Shown one piece after another: positions 32,982-48,779 of a stretch of 64,000 nt of DNA. Origin of the DNA: Marinomonas flavescens (GTDB taxonomy: Bacteria; Pseudomonadota; Gammaproteobacteria; Pseudomonadales; Marinomonadaceae); contig NZ_SJSB01000006.1 of assembly GCF_004352835.1 (NCBI RefSeq), positions 124,001 through 188,000 of the forward strand. Reading direction: 5' to 3'. The notes below the pieces were generated by a model that was not told the DNA's origin, made no database searches, and saw only the letters and a list, made by a program, of their open reading frames with translations. Within the stretch, counting starts at the first letter, position 1. Each line of letters begins with the position of its first letter. The position numbers were made by a program, and so were the translations under genes.

Positions 32982-33692
32982 TTAACCTTTATTTGGCACC
33001 TTAATGGATACTGTTCCCAAATAGCGATTTTGACGTTTTTCTATCTGACGGAAAATAGCAATAATAACAATGCTAATCGCTAGATAAATAACACCCGCTG
33101 CTAGGAATATTTCCATTGGCGTATACGTTCTAGCAATAATGGTTCGCGCCATACCGGTCAAATCCAAAATCGTGATGGTACTGGCCAAGGCACTGCCTTT
33201 TAACATCAAGATAATTTCATTACCGTAAGCAGGCAACACTATACCAAATGCACGTGGTAACAGTACACGACGATACATTTGTGCTTTGCTCATACCAACC
33301 ACTTTACAGGCTTCCACTTCACCCTGTGGAATCGCCTGAATAGCGCCACGAAATATCTCTGCCGTGTAAGCAGAAGTATTTAAGGTAAAGGCAATAATTG
33401 CACACCAAAATGGCTCTCGCAAAATTGGCCATAGAAAACTATCGCGAACGGCATCAAATTGTGACGCGCCATAATAAACTAAGAAAATCTGTACCAACAA
33501 CGGCGTACCGCGAAAAAAGAAGATATAAGCAAATGGTACCGCGCGTATCCATAGCACAGGAGAAATGCGTGCTAACGCTACCGGTAATGCTAAAGCTCCG
33601 CCTAGTACAATCGACAAGATAACCAATTGTAAACTAACCCAAGCCCCTTCTAATAAACGAGGGAAGTATTCTACGATTACTGAGAAATCCAT
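32982..33692 (-). CDS. Basic amino-acid ABC transporter permease (M subunit type)
   Basis: A 236-residue inner-membrane permease of the HisM/ArtM/AotM type. Five hydrophobic helices surround the EAA loop GAIQAIPQGEVEACKVVGMSKAQMYRRVLLP (about 115-145), which contacts the ATPase. TPLLVQIFLVYYG and NTSAYTAEIFRGAI are typical of the polar amino-acid (HAAT) group. It is the last gene of the cluster and starts 3 bp after its sister permease. The substrate is probably arginine, ornithine or lysine, judged from the adjoining ArgR-like gene. Confidence 0.9.
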   Translation of the reverse strand: MDFSVIVEYFPRLLEGAWVSLQLVILSIVLGGALALPVALARISPVLWIRAVPFAYIFFFRGTPLLVQIFLVYYGASQFDAVRDSFLWPILREPFWCAIIAFTLNTSAYTAEIFRGAIQAIPQGEVEACKVVGMSKAQMYRRVLLPRAFGIVLPAYGNEIILMLKGSALASTITILDLTGMARTIIARTYTPMEIFLAAGVIYLAISIVIIAIFRQIEKRQNRYLGTVSIKVPNKG

Positions 33693-33695
33693 CGT

Positions 33696-34385
33696 CTACC
33701 CTCTTGTTAAGCCACGACGTGCGCGCTTTTCCAAATAAGAAACCACAACCATAGAAACTACGGTCAATGCCAGATACATAAAAGCAGCCACTAGATAGAA
33801 CAAGAAAGCCTGTTTAGTGCTACTCACTGCAATATTAGCCTTACGCATAATGTCTTCTAGACCAACGATAGACACCAATGCTGTATCTTTTAGCAATACT
33901 AAAAATAAATTACCTAAACCTGGTAAAGCAATCCGCCAAACCTGCGGTAAAATTATTCGATAAAACTTACGAGCTGGCCCCATCCCTAATGCGACGGCTG
34001 CTTCATCCTGTCCTTTAGGAATAGACTGTAAAGCACCACGAAACACTTCTGTCGCGTAAGCACCAAACGTCAATCCTAGCGCCGTTACACCGGCAGCAAA
34101 CGGACCTATTTCAATATATTTGTCGTAACCAAACACACTGGCAATCGCCATTAACACGGACGTAGCACCAAAATAAATAATCAATACTGTCAATAATTCC
34201 GGAATACCCCGAATCAAGGTCGTATAGATATTCGCAATCCACTGTAGCGGTTTTATTGACGATAACTTAGCGGCGGCGCCTAATAAACCAAGCACAAGAC
34301 CAACAACTAAAGAAGCAAGAGCAAGCTCTACCGTGACCAATGCGCCTTGTAACAGCTGATGACCGAATCCATGAAGATCAATCAT
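33696..34385 (-). CDS. Basic amino-acid ABC transporter permease (Q subunit type)
   Basis: A 229-residue HisQ/ArtQ/AotQ-type permease. It has five membrane helices, GIPELLTVLIIYFGAT and TFGAYATEVFRGALQSIPKGQDEAAVALGMGPARKFYRIILP (EAA loop). Hetero-pairs with the following permease. The gap to the binding-protein gene upstream contains two stable hairpins that may lower expression of the permeases relative to the binding protein. Confidence 0.9.
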   Translation of the reverse strand: MIDLHGFGHQLLQGALVTVELALASLVVGLVLGLLGAAAKLSSIKPLQWIANIYTTLIRGIPELLTVLIIYFGATSVLMAIASVFGYDKYIEIGPFAAGVTALGLTFGAYATEVFRGALQSIPKGQDEAAVALGMGPARKFYRIILPQVWRIALPGLGNLFLVLLKDTALVSIVGLEDIMRKANIAVSSTKQAFLFYLVAAFMYLALTVVSMVVVSYLEKRARRGLTRG

Positions 34386-34416
34386 ATTTTTTTCTCAGAA
34401 TTAAGCAGAAAACAAT

Positions 34417-34479
34417 CCCTTTGACTCAGTAACAGAGCCAAAGGGTATGTCGATTTTCTATTGTTTAGTAGATAGAAAA
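34417..34479 (-). promoter_or_regulatory. Intercistronic stem-loops after the binding-protein gene
   Basis: ccctttgactc, 7-nt loop, gagccaaaggg (34417-34445) and attttctat...atagaaaat (about 34452-34479, overlapping the stop). Hairpins in this position usually stabilise the binding-protein mRNA and cause partial termination before the permease genes. Confidence 0.65.
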
Positions 34480-35220
34480 TGGGAAGTATTTAGCGTTGAT
34501 TTTTTGGTAAGTACCGTTCGCTAAAATTTCTTTTAGTGCTTCATTTAATTTATCTTTTAACTTATCGCCTTTACGAACAGCAATACCGATTTTGTCATTT
34601 TTCATGAAGGCAGCGCCTTTAAAATCGAATTTTTTGCCGTTGCCTGATGTTTTCAACCAGTTGTAAGTAGGCAGTTCGTCAGACAATACGATATCAAGAC
34701 GGCCAGATACTAGATCTAGGTAAACATTGTCTTGGTTGTCATAAAACTTAAGTTTTGCTTTGCCTGTGTAGTGATCTTCCAAATATTGCGCGGCAAGTGT
34801 TGCACGCTGTGCACCAATCGTTTTGCCGTCTAAATTCTTAAGATCAAATTTTTCTCCAGTGCGACCTAAGAAACGCAAACCGCCAGAGTAGTATTTGTTT
34901 GTGAAATCAACGACTTTCTCACGATCAGGCGTGATGGACATAGACGCGATAATAGCATCGAATTTACGTACTTTCAGACCAGGAATAAGACCATCCCAAT
35001 CCTGAGTAACCACTTCACAATCTGCTTTCATTTGCTTACACAGTGCGTGAGCAATATCGACATCAAAACCTTGTGGCTTGCCAGCGGAATCAATGTAGTT
35101 GAAAGGTGCCCAAGCACCTTCTGTAGCAAAACGAATTTTTTCTGCTGCTTGAGCAGAAACACCTGTTAGTGCAGCACCAACAAAAAGAGCCGACCCGATT
35201 ATAATAGTTTTTAATTTCAT
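34465..35220 (-). CDS. Basic amino-acid ABC transporter periplasmic binding protein
   Basis: A 251-residue SBP family 3 protein with a signal peptide at 1-25 (IIIGSALFVGAALTGVSAQA). IRFATEGAWAPFNYIDSAGKPQGFDVDIAHALC is the family signature; WDGLIPGLKVRKFDAIIASMSITPDREK is the ligand-contacting hinge; the Arg and Asp ligands for a basic amino acid's main chain are in place (DREK, SDELPTYNW). It is like HisJ/ArtJ/AotJ. It is placed second in the ATPase-SBP-permease-permease order. Confidence 0.92.
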   Translation of the reverse strand: MKLKTIIIGSALFVGAALTGVSAQAAEKIRFATEGAWAPFNYIDSAGKPQGFDVDIAHALCKQMKADCEVVTQDWDGLIPGLKVRKFDAIIASMSITPDREKVVDFTNKYYSGGLRFLGRTGEKFDLKNLDGKTIGAQRATLAAQYLEDHYTGKAKLKFYDNQDNVYLDLVSGRLDIVLSDELPTYNWLKTSGNGKKFDFKGAAFMKNDKIGIAVRKGDKLKDKLNEALKEILANGTYQKINAKYFPFSIY

Positions 35221-35286
35221 GAAAGATTCCTTAGTGAATAATTATTTTTTTCATTTCTGCGACCAAACAGCTGCTTAGTCTTTTTT

Positions 35287-36054
35287 CTAAAACACACTTG
35301 ATATGAACGCTTTGCATCGCTCTGAATCTGGAGATCCAAAGACTTTACTTGGTGTGCCTTTTTCTTCAACCACACCCTGATGAAGAAACACCACCTCGCT
35401 GGATACCTCTCGAGCAAAATTCATCTCGTGAGTTACGATTAGCATGGTTCTGCCTTCATCAGCTAATTTACGCATGACACCTAACACCTCGCCCACTAAT
35501 TCTGGATCAAGCGCCGAAGTAGGTTCATCAAACAAAATGACTTGCGGGTCCATCGCCAAGGTTCTAGCAATCGCAACACGCTGCTGCTGACCACCAGACA
35601 ATTGGTTTGGATACATGTCTTTTTTATCTGCGATGCCCACTTTATCCAGTAGATGCTCTGCGTATTCAATCACTTCACGTCGTGGACGCTTAAGCACATG
35701 AGCTGGACCTTCCATGACATTTTGCAAAATAGTCATGTGTGGCCACAAGTTAAAACTTTGGAAAACAAAACCAATTTGTTGACGCATTTTCGTCAGTTGC
35801 TTCATATCCCCAGGAACCAAGTCGGTTCCACCAGGAGTCAACTTCAAGGATTCGCCATTAAAAATGATCTCTCCTTGGGTTGGATTTTCCAGCATATTGA
35901 TGCAACGCAAAAATGTACTTTTTCCTGAGCCACTTGATCCAAGAATAGAAATAACATCACCGTCATAGGCTTTAAGTGAAATACCCTTAAGCACTTCTAC
36001 ATCACCAAACGTCTTATGAATGTCTATTAGCTCTAGAGCTGGGACTTTCGACAT
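35287..36054 (-). CDS. Basic amino-acid ABC transporter ATPase
   Basis: 255 residues from ATG 36054 (AGG upstream); the longer frame adds 28 unlikely residues. Walker A is GSSGSGKST, the signature is [16 protein letters not shown], Walker B is [14 protein letters not shown], and the switch is [11 protein letters not shown], all of the HisP/AotP type. The insertion [22 protein letters not shown] is typical of HisP-like members. It heads the transporter operon, just downstream of the ArgR-like regulator on the same strand. Confidence 0.93.
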   Translation of the reverse strand: MSKVPALELIDIHKTFGDVEVLKGISLKAYDGDVISILGSSGSGKSTFLRCINMLENPTQGEIIFNGESLKLTPGGTDLVPGDMKQLTKMRQQIGFVFQSFNLWPHMTILQNVMEGPAHVLKRPRREVIEYAEHLLDKVGIADKKDMYPNQLSGGQQQRVAIARTLAMDPQVILFDEPTSALDPELVGEVLGVMRKLADEGRTMLIVTHEMNFAREVSSEVVFLHQGVVEEKGTPSKVFGSPDSERCKAFISSVF

Positions 36055-36187
36055 GTTTATTACCTTTTTATATATCGTTTTTATTTTCAAGTACGAAAAT
36101 AGCACATTCAAATACTGTTCCAGTTTTCCGATGAGCACGAAAAAAAATCATTCGTAGCTCAAAACAACCCATTGAACGTATTTTAAA

Positions 36188-37204
36188 TTATTTTTTCCAC
36201 AATTGTCTTTTTTTCCTGTCGGTTTGATCAGGTTGACTCACCTTAATTTGCAAATTCTTTCTTTCAGCCCTTGGAGACAACCCAAAAAAGCTTTTATACG
36301 TTGTACTAAAATGGGGCGCGGTGGTGAATCCGCACTCTGATCCAATCTCTGTAATCGACTTATCCGTCTGCACTAGCATTTGTTTTGCATGCTGTAGTCG
36401 TAGCTCTAAATAGTATCGAGAGGGCACTGCACTCAAATTCTGTTTAAATAACCGTTCTAAATGACGTCGAGAGACACCCACATGATAAGCAATATCATCA
36501 GAAGATAAAGGCTCTCGAATATTCGCTTCCATTAATTGCACGGCTTCAACCAATTTTGGCTGGCCTGTCCCAATACGAGCCTGCAATGGAATTCGCTGAG
36601 GGTCATCGTGAGTCCGAATTCGCTCGCAAACAAACTGCTCAGATATCGTACTTGCCAACGTCATGCCATGCTGTTTGCCAATTAGAAACAGCATCATATC
36701 CATCGCTGCCGTTCCGCCACTGCAAGTAAACCGGTCACGATCAACTTCAAAAAGATGGCTCGATACAATCGTATCGGGAAACTCATCGCGTAAATTGGCA
36801 ATATTCCACCAATGTATGGTCGCGCGGTAACCATTTAACAGCCCAGCTTTGGCCAATAAGTAGCTTCCAGTGCAAAGTCCACCAAGATGAATCTGCTTTT
36901 GCGCTTGTTTTTTCAACCAATTTTCTAAAGTTTGACTTTCGTTTTGTGTCACAGGTGAGGCACCACACACAAAAATAGCATCCAGATCCTTAGGTGTGTC
37001 CACTGTTAGGTAGTCAGTATGCGTTGTAACGCCTGTATTTGAGAGGATTTCACTCCCTCCATGACCAATCGTACAGAAACGATATAAGTCTTTTCCTGTT
37101 ACCCAATTTGCCATATGCAAAGTTTCTATAGCGGAAGAAAAACCTAGCATTGAATAGTTGGGTAGCAGCAAAAAACCGTATTTTTGTGGTTTTTTACTCG
37201 CCTG
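36188..37204 (-). CDS. argR: GlxA/ArgR-like AraC-family regulator
   Basis: 338 residues from ATG 37204 (GAGAG upstream); a TTG 36 bp earlier is an alternative. The N-terminal DJ-1/PfpI-like domain (about 8-180) includes GGLCTGSYLLAKAGLLNG with a conserved Cys, and the C-terminal AraC HTH pair includes SSDDIAYHVGVSRRHLERLFKQ and SITEIGSECGFTTAPHFSTTYKSFFGLSPR. This is the architecture of Pseudomonas ArgR, which controls arginine uptake (aot) and gdhB. Here it stands between such a transporter and gdhB, so the symbol is given by context. It is not related to E. coli ArgR. Confidence 0.82.
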   Translation of the reverse strand, partial: QASKKPQKYGFLLLPNYSMLGFSSAIETLHMANWVTGKDLYRFCTIGHGGSEILSNTGVTTHTDYLTVDTPKDLDAIFVCGASPVTQNESQTLENWLKKQAQKQIHLGGLCTGSYLLAKAGLLNGYRATIHWWNIANLRDEFPDTIVSSHLFEVDRDRFTCSGGTAAMDMMLFLIGKQHGMTLASTISEQFVCERIRTHDDPQRIPLQARIGTGQPKLVEAVQLMEANIREPLSSDDIAYHVGVSRRHLERLFKQNLSAVPSRYYLELRLQHAKQMLVQTDKSITEIGSECGFTTAPHFSTTYKSFFGLSPRAERKNLQIKVSQPDQTDRKKRQLWKK

Positions 37205-37500
37205 CATGATTTCTCTCGATGCAAATTCACTCTTGTACAAATTATTATCCTGCGATCAGTGAGTAAAAAAGAAGTTTATTTCGTTTAAAATGGATAACAA
37301 AGGGTTTTCCTGTTTGAATCAAGCTCTATTTATTAAAAACATTCAAATAAGAGAACTAAATGTCGCTATTACAAAAATTAACCCCTTTCAAAGGAGACTA
37401 GTTTTCATAATAATCACTTTGCAGTCCTAATACAGTACTTTTGTGATCTTGCTATGACAACTCGTTTTATAAAGAACACCACTCATGAGGATGAGTTCTA
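37205..37500. promoter_or_regulatory. Divergent control region of the ArgR-like gene and gdhB
   Basis: It is 296 bp, AT-rich. At 37361-37376 TGTCGC-N8-AA equals the half-site described for Pseudomonas ArgR. A GAGGATGAG SD precedes gdhB. No second half-site is certain. Confidence 0.45.
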
Positions 37501-43601
<6,101 letters not shown>

Positions 43602-43959
43602 GATTAATCTAACGCTTCTTACTCTCAGGTAACAACACTTAGAGAGCGTTATTAGACTTAATCAACATTAAAAATCGGGACTTAGATTTTATCTAAGGCC
43701 CGTTTTTTTTACCTTTAAATCATGAAATATAGAACCGTTAAGTCGCCGCTAACGTTATGCTCGATTTCGAGCTGCTTATTTACCAATTCCAATAACTCAC
43801 GCATTTTTATTCTTTGTTTACAGCTTCCTTAATGGGAGTTTTATTGTTCTTCACTCGGTACTAGTTTAAGCTTCAAATAAGCATTATTAGGCAAGTATTT
43901 GTTAGATCAATCGCTTAGCCTACCCTTCGATTTTAAATTAGCCAAAGAGAGAACTATCC
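43602..43959. other. Intergenic region after astC
   Basis: It contains the astC terminator at 43673-43710 and then about 250 bp with no recognisable gene, RNA or repeat before the SbmA-like gene. Confidence 0.6.
43673..43710 (+). terminator. Terminator after astC
   Basis: atcgggacttagat, ttt loop, atctaaggcccg, then eight T. A strong stem with one bulge. Confidence 0.9.
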
Positions 43960-45234
43960 GTGTTTTTATCCTTTTTCCCGAAACCCAAGTTATTCTTTTT
44001 GAGCTTTGCCTTATGGGCACTTGTCTGTGTTATCGGCTGGTATCTTGCGGTACAAAATTTAGGCGATACGCTAAGTTTAGGTTCATTGTTTAATGTGCAC
44101 TTTCCTGAAGCCTTAGCACAAGGTGCTAGTGCCGCCGAAAAAGCGGCTTTTTCTCATAATCAAGAGGTCGCACTCGACGTCTGGTTATACCAATACATGA
44201 TTGTTTGTTATGCCATTTTTATCGGGGCGTGGGTTGCTTACGGCGGCCAAAAATGGGCTAAATGGTCTGTTATAGGGTCCGGTTTAATCGTCTTTATAAC
44301 GTGGTTCCAAGTACAAATTAGCGTCATGATTAACGAGTGGTATGGTAGTTTTTACGACCTTATCCAGAAAGCCTTAAGCGCACCTAACAGCATCACGTTA
44401 ACCGAATTTTATTCAGAGCTATCGACCTTCGCAACCATCGCACTTGTTGCCATTACGGTCTCTGTTCTAAACAACTTTTTTGTCAGCCATTATGTTTTCC
44501 GCTGGCGCACCGCGATGAATAACTACTACACGTCAAAATGGCAGCAGGTACGTCAAATAGAAGGGGCGTCACAACGTATCCAAGAAGATACTATGCGCTT
44601 TGCCAGTATTGTAGAAAGTCTTGGCGTTCGCTTTTTAGACTCCATCATGACTTTACTGGCTTTCTTGCCTGTATTATGGGGACTTTCTTCTTACGTGACT
44701 TCCCTACCTCTAATAGGAGAAGTACCTCAGGCTTTGGTATTTGTCGCTATTCTTTGGGCTATTATTGGTACCACTTTATTAGCGGTTGCAGGTATTCGCT
44801 TACCTGGTCTGGAATTCAAAAACCAACGAGTTGAAGCCGCTTATCGAAAAGAATTGGTTTATGGGGAAGATTTCGAAGACCGTGCAGAACCGGCTAAGTT
44901 ATCAGAGCTGTTCGCCAATGTACGAAAAAACTATTTTCGTCTCTATTTTAACTACCTATATTTCAACGTTGTTCGTTATGGCTATCTACAAGCTGGGGTG
45001 TTAATTCCACTGATCGCTTTAGGTCCTTCTATCGTCGCAGGTGCCTTTACTCTAGGTATAATGCAGCGAATTTCCAATGCTTTTGGTCAAGTTGAAAGCT
45101 CTTTCCAGTTCTTAGTAAATTCTTGGACAACCATTGTGGAATTACTGTCTATTCATAAGCGCCTAAAAGCTTTTGAAGCAGCGATTAACGACCAGCCTTT
45201 ACCTGAGATTGATAAAGAGTTTATTGGTAAATAA
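43960..45234 (+). CDS. sbmA: SbmA/BacA-like peptide transporter
   Basis: 424 residues from GTG 43960 (GAGAG upstream). It is an inner-membrane, proton-driven SbmA/BacA family protein, which imports antimicrobial peptides, microcins and peptide-nucleic acids. It has several membrane helices, FYDLIQKALSAPNSITLTEFY, HYVFRWRTAMNNYYTSKW (conserved WR..M...Y...W), EGASQRIQEDTMRFA and NQRVEAAYRKELVYGED. It lacks an ABC ATPase domain, as in SbmA. It is monocistronic between two terminators; the natural substrate is unknown. Confidence 0.92.
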   Translation: MFLSFFPKPKLFFLSFALWALVCVIGWYLAVQNLGDTLSLGSLFNVHFPEALAQGASAAEKAAFSHNQEVALDVWLYQYMIVCYAIFIGAWVAYGGQKWAKWSVIGSGLIVFITWFQVQISVMINEWYGSFYDLIQKALSAPNSITLTEFYSELSTFATIALVAITVSVLNNFFVSHYVFRWRTAMNNYYTSKWQQVRQIEGASQRIQEDTMRFASIVESLGVRFLDSIMTLLAFLPVLWGLSSYVTSLPLIGEVPQALVFVAILWAIIGTTLLAVAGIRLPGLEFKNQRVEAAYRKELVYGEDFEDRAEPAKLSELFANVRKNYFRLYFNYLYFNVVRYGYLQAGVLIPLIALGPSIVAGAFTLGIMQRISNAFGQVESSFQFLVNSWTTIVELLSIHKRLKAFEAAINDQPLPEIDKEFIGK

Positions 45235-45261
45235 CACCACTTAATCCCTCTCATAGACATT

Positions 45262-45299
45262 AAAAAAGCCCGTATGAAATTAAACATACGGGCTTTTTT
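45262..45299. terminator. Terminator after the sbmA-like gene
   Basis: aaaaaagcccgtatg, loop aaattaaa, catacgggctttttt: a 15-bp stem with T runs on both strands, shared with the convergent 45.4-kb gene. Confidence 0.93.
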
Positions 45300-45367
45300 A
45301 CATCGACAGTTTGGTCAAAAATCATCTCACTGAACTGGTTATGAACCTATAAAAAAGATACGCGGCA

Positions 45368-45580
45368 TTAAACGTGAATATTCACACTTTGGCCAAGATT
45401 ATCTGTTGTCATATGACTACCACTGCTCGCAGCCGGAGTAGTAGGATTCACCACTTTAGCGCTTTCTAGCAAATCTAAAGCTTGCTGACCTTTATCGACT
45501 TGAGCCACTTTAGCCAAACTGGCGCCATACGCTTCTTTTGCATAAGACACTGCCGAGCTTGAATCGCTAATACTTGACAT
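45368..45580 (-). CDS. YjfB-like putative motility protein
   Basis: 70 residues from ATG 45580 (GGGAG 9 nt upstream). SSISDSSSAVSYAKEAYGASLAKVAQVDKGQQALDLLESAK and the C-terminal DNLGQSVNIHV follow the YjfB motility family pattern: an N-terminal helix, a helix ending in LL, and a terminal LGQxhDhxV. The family is linked to flagellar genes elsewhere, but none are adjacent here. Assignment is tentative because the protein is short. Confidence 0.65.
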   Translation of the reverse strand: MSSISDSSSAVSYAKEAYGASLAKVAQVDKGQQALDLLESAKVVNPTTPAASSGSHMTTDNLGQSVNIHV

Positions 45581-45754
45581 AATCAACCACTCCCAATCTA
45601 TTCATGTAGCTGCAATAGATAAAGCACAGCTATCACTGATCAAAAATAAACCTATTAAGTCACTATAACGAAAAGTTGATCACTTTACGACCAACTTTTA
45701 TTCTAGACTACCATCTTTGTATCGGTAGATTTACTTCGCAATAAGACCTGCTCA

Positions 45755-48685
45755 TTAAAGGTCTGGTGAGTTTACGAATTCATCCCAGTAACGACTAACC
45801 CACTCTTGATTCGCTATCAATGCATCCCCCTGAATAACTCGACCTTGCTTCTGCAAGGTTAATCTATGGGTATGGGAGCGATAAAGCGTGTAGGTATCGA
45901 TCATTTTTTCTGCGGTTTCAGAACAAATCAAACCCACTTTAGACGCCGCTTCTATCTGACGTACATTGTCTGAATACTCCATAAGTTCTGGGTAACGACA
46001 AGACCAAGCCAGAACAAAGTATTGGACAATAAACTCAATGTCTATAATACCACCAGCACCTTGCTTAAGATCAAAACCCTTTTCCTTGCCACCAGTATCA
46101 AGATGAACACGCATTTTTTCACGCATTTTCACGACTTCAGCTTTTAAGTCTTCTCGATTGCGTTGCGAGCTAATCAAGGCTCTACGGCTGTCTTCAAACT
46201 TACCTCTTAACAAAGGCTCTCCAGCCAACGCTCGTGCACGGGTCAACGCTTGGTGCTCCCATGTCCAGGCTTTGTTCTGTTGATAATCTTGAAATGACTC
46301 TAAACTGGTGACTAACAGACCAGAATTACCCGAAGGACGTAAACGCATATCTACTTCATATAAGCGACCTGCCGCTGTAAAGCTGGTAATAATATGAATC
46401 AAACGCTGACCTAAACGAGTATAAAAAGTTAAGTTATCAATACTTCGCGCACCATTTGTATACCCGCTGGCTTTTGCGCCATGAATAAAAACAAGGTCTA
46501 AATCTGAGTCATAACCTAACTCCCAACCACCAGATTTTCCGTAACCAATAATCGCGAATTGTGGATGTTCAGCCTCGACGCCATCGCTAACAGGAAAGCC
46601 ATGTTTGTGAGTTAAGTAGCGCCAAGCTTGATGAAGCACCTGCTCTAACAACACCTCGGCCAGCCATGTTAAGTGATCACTCACTTTCATTATTGGCAAT
46701 ATGTTTGTTATATCACAGGCTGCAATGCGCAAAATAATCGACAATTTAAAACGTCGCATCGCATCCATTTGCGCTTCTTCATCTTCTTCTGGTAGGCGTA
46801 ATAATATCTGCTGTAACTCATCCTCTAACATGCTTTTAGTAGGGGGCGAAAACAAGGTAGAGGCATCGAGTAACTCATCCAGCAGTGACGGTGTCGCTGA
46901 AATAGCGTCACTGAACCAAGCACTCTCTCGACACAAGCGGATAAGATGCGTGATCGCGGTTGGGTTCTCACAGAGCAGTACAAGATAAGCGGTGCGACGC
47001 AATACGGCTTCTAAAATCGGCAACACTCTGTTTGTTACTAAATCAGGCTTACTTTCATGGGTTAATTGAGTGGCAAACATGGCTAAGAAGATCGCAAGGC
47101 GCTCTTGCCCGATAGGTTGCATAAAGGCGATGCTTTTAGACGATAGAAAAATAGCAATACGCTGAACAATGGCGTCTTTATCTTGCCAAACGATGCCATC
47201 CAATGCGTCGCTAATGGCTTCTTTATCGTTATTGTCGGCGTGTTTTAGCAATAATCGCCATGTGTCTTGGGTTTTAATTTCTTCACTGGTTTCTTCACCG
47301 TCATCGATGAGCTCTTGAAACACACTGTGTACGTTATGGCGTACTTTCCAAAGAGCCTCATCTAGAGCCTGCCATGAAGAAAATCCGACCATCAGAGCAA
47401 TGCGCAAGCGTTCATACTCATCGTCTGGCAGCAACTGGGTTTGTTCATCTTTTACCGCTTGCAAAGCATGCTCTGTGCGTCTTAACAGTTGATATGCATC
47501 GGTGAGTTGTTCCACCTCAGTGGTGGTCAAATACTCTTGTTCATTAAGATAAGGTAAAACCTTTAATAACGCAGGACATTGCAGTCTGCTGTCCCGTCCG
47601 CCATGAAGAATTTGCAAGGCTTGGGCGATAAACTCAACCTCACGAATCCCACCTTCACCCAACTTAATGTTGTGCTCTATATCTTTACGGCGTACTTCTT
47701 TAGCGATCATCTTTTTCAGATCTCGCAAAGCGCCAATGGCACCGAAGTCTAAATATTTTCGGTATACAAACGGTTTTCTTAGCATTTCAAATGCAGTAAT
47801 GTCTTTTTCATTTCCAGACATTACACGTGCTTTGATCATTGCATAACGTTCCCAATCTCGACCTTGATCTTGGTAGTAGTTTTCCAATGAATCCATATTT
47901 AAGACTAACGTACCGGACTGCCCAAATGGACGTAGTCGCATATCGACGCGAAAGACAAAACCGTCCGCAGTCAGTTGATCTAGATGTTGAATAAGCTTTT
48001 GCCCAAGCTTTGTAAAATATTCTTGGTGAGTCAGACTTTTTTTGCCACCTTGTGTCTCACCGTGCTCACGAAAAGCAAAAATCAGATCAATGTCCGATGA
48101 CAAATTAAGCTCATTACCACCCAATTTCCCCATCCCAATAACGATCAGAGACTGGCGCTCACCACTCTCATCCAGCGCTTGCCCGTACAGTGCTTGGTAA
48201 TGACTCTCTGTCCAATTCAAACTCGCATTCACACACACGTCAGCCAACACACTCAATCTTAACGTCAGGTCTGTTAGTGTGATTTTTTGCTGAATATCTA
48301 ACGCTATCAGTCGCACCATCCACCACTGTCGATACGACCTGAGCCGCTTCATTAAAGCGGCTTCATCAAGATCGACAAACGCTAAACTAGCGCCTGACGA
48401 CGCTGAAACAAAAAAGTCTCCAGTGATTAAGTCATCAATCGAAGGCAAGTCAGGAAGCGCCTCTAAGCCTAGCAAGTCATCTAACCAATGAGGAAATCGT
48501 TCACACTGCTGATGAAGATAGTCACTTAATAACCAAAGCGGCTCTACAATAGCCACTTGTTGATCCGTTAATTTAGACAATCCATGCCGTTGTCGGGCGT
48601 CTTGAATCGCTTCGGCTAATAAACTGCGATTTTCTTGTTGTTCACAAAAAGATGCGTAAGCTGGATTTGAAACAGGAGAAATCAA
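45755..48685 (-). CDS. glnE: Glutamine synthetase adenylyltransferase/deadenylase
   Basis: A 976-residue bifunctional enzyme that adenylylates and deadenylylates GlnA in response to PII and glutamine. Two nucleotidyltransferase domains are visible: IGMGKLGGNELNLSSDIDLIFAF (about 180-202, deadenylylase) and IGYGKSGGWELGYDSDLDLVFIH (about 712-734, adenylyltransferase). Each is followed by a helical PII-linker region. The start is TTG 48685, with AAGGA 9 nt upstream; no ATG lies nearby. It follows the CYTH gene, as ygiF-glnE does in E. coli. Confidence 0.95.
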   Translation of the reverse strand: MISPVSNPAYASFCEQQENRSLLAEAIQDARQRHGLSKLTDQQVAIVEPLWLLSDYLHQQCERFPHWLDDLLGLEALPDLPSIDDLITGDFFVSASSGASLAFVDLDEAALMKRLRSYRQWWMVRLIALDIQQKITLTDLTLRLSVLADVCVNASLNWTESHYQALYGQALDESGERQSLIVIGMGKLGGNELNLSSDIDLIFAFREHGETQGGKKSLTHQEYFTKLGQKLIQHLDQLTADGFVFRVDMRLRPFGQSGTLVLNMDSLENYYQDQGRDWERYAMIKARVMSGNEKDITAFEMLRKPFVYRKYLDFGAIGALRDLKKMIAKEVRRKDIEHNIKLGEGGIREVEFIAQALQILHGGRDSRLQCPALLKVLPYLNEQEYLTTTEVEQLTDAYQLLRRTEHALQAVKDEQTQLLPDDEYERLRIALMVGFSSWQALDEALWKVRHNVHSVFQELIDDGEETSEEIKTQDTWRLLLKHADNNDKEAISDALDGIVWQDKDAIVQRIAIFLSSKSIAFMQPIGQERLAIFLAMFATQLTHESKPDLVTNRVLPILEAVLRRTAYLVLLCENPTAITHLIRLCRESAWFSDAISATPSLLDELLDASTLFSPPTKSMLEDELQQILLRLPEEDEEAQMDAMRRFKLSIILRIAACDITNILPIMKVSDHLTWLAEVLLEQVLHQAWRYLTHKHGFPVSDGVEAEHPQFAIIGYGKSGGWELGYDSDLDLVFIHGAKASGYTNGARSIDNLTFYTRLGQRLIHIITSFTAAGRLYEVDMRLRPSGNSGLLVTSLESFQDYQQNKAWTWEHQALTRARALAGEPLLRGKFEDSRRALISSQRNREDLKAEVVKMREKMRVHLDTGGKEKGFDLKQGAGGIIDIEFIVQYFVLAWSCRYPELMEYSDNVRQIEAASKVGLICSETAEKMIDTYTLYRSHTHRLTLQKQGRVIQGDALIANQEWVSRYWDEFVNSPDL

Positions 48686-48779
48686 AACGAGATCCTTATT
48701 AGCAATTTTGTTATTAACGGTATATTACTGCTCGGCTTTTATAAGCACTTTAACTTTTCATGCAAGCACAATATTGGTA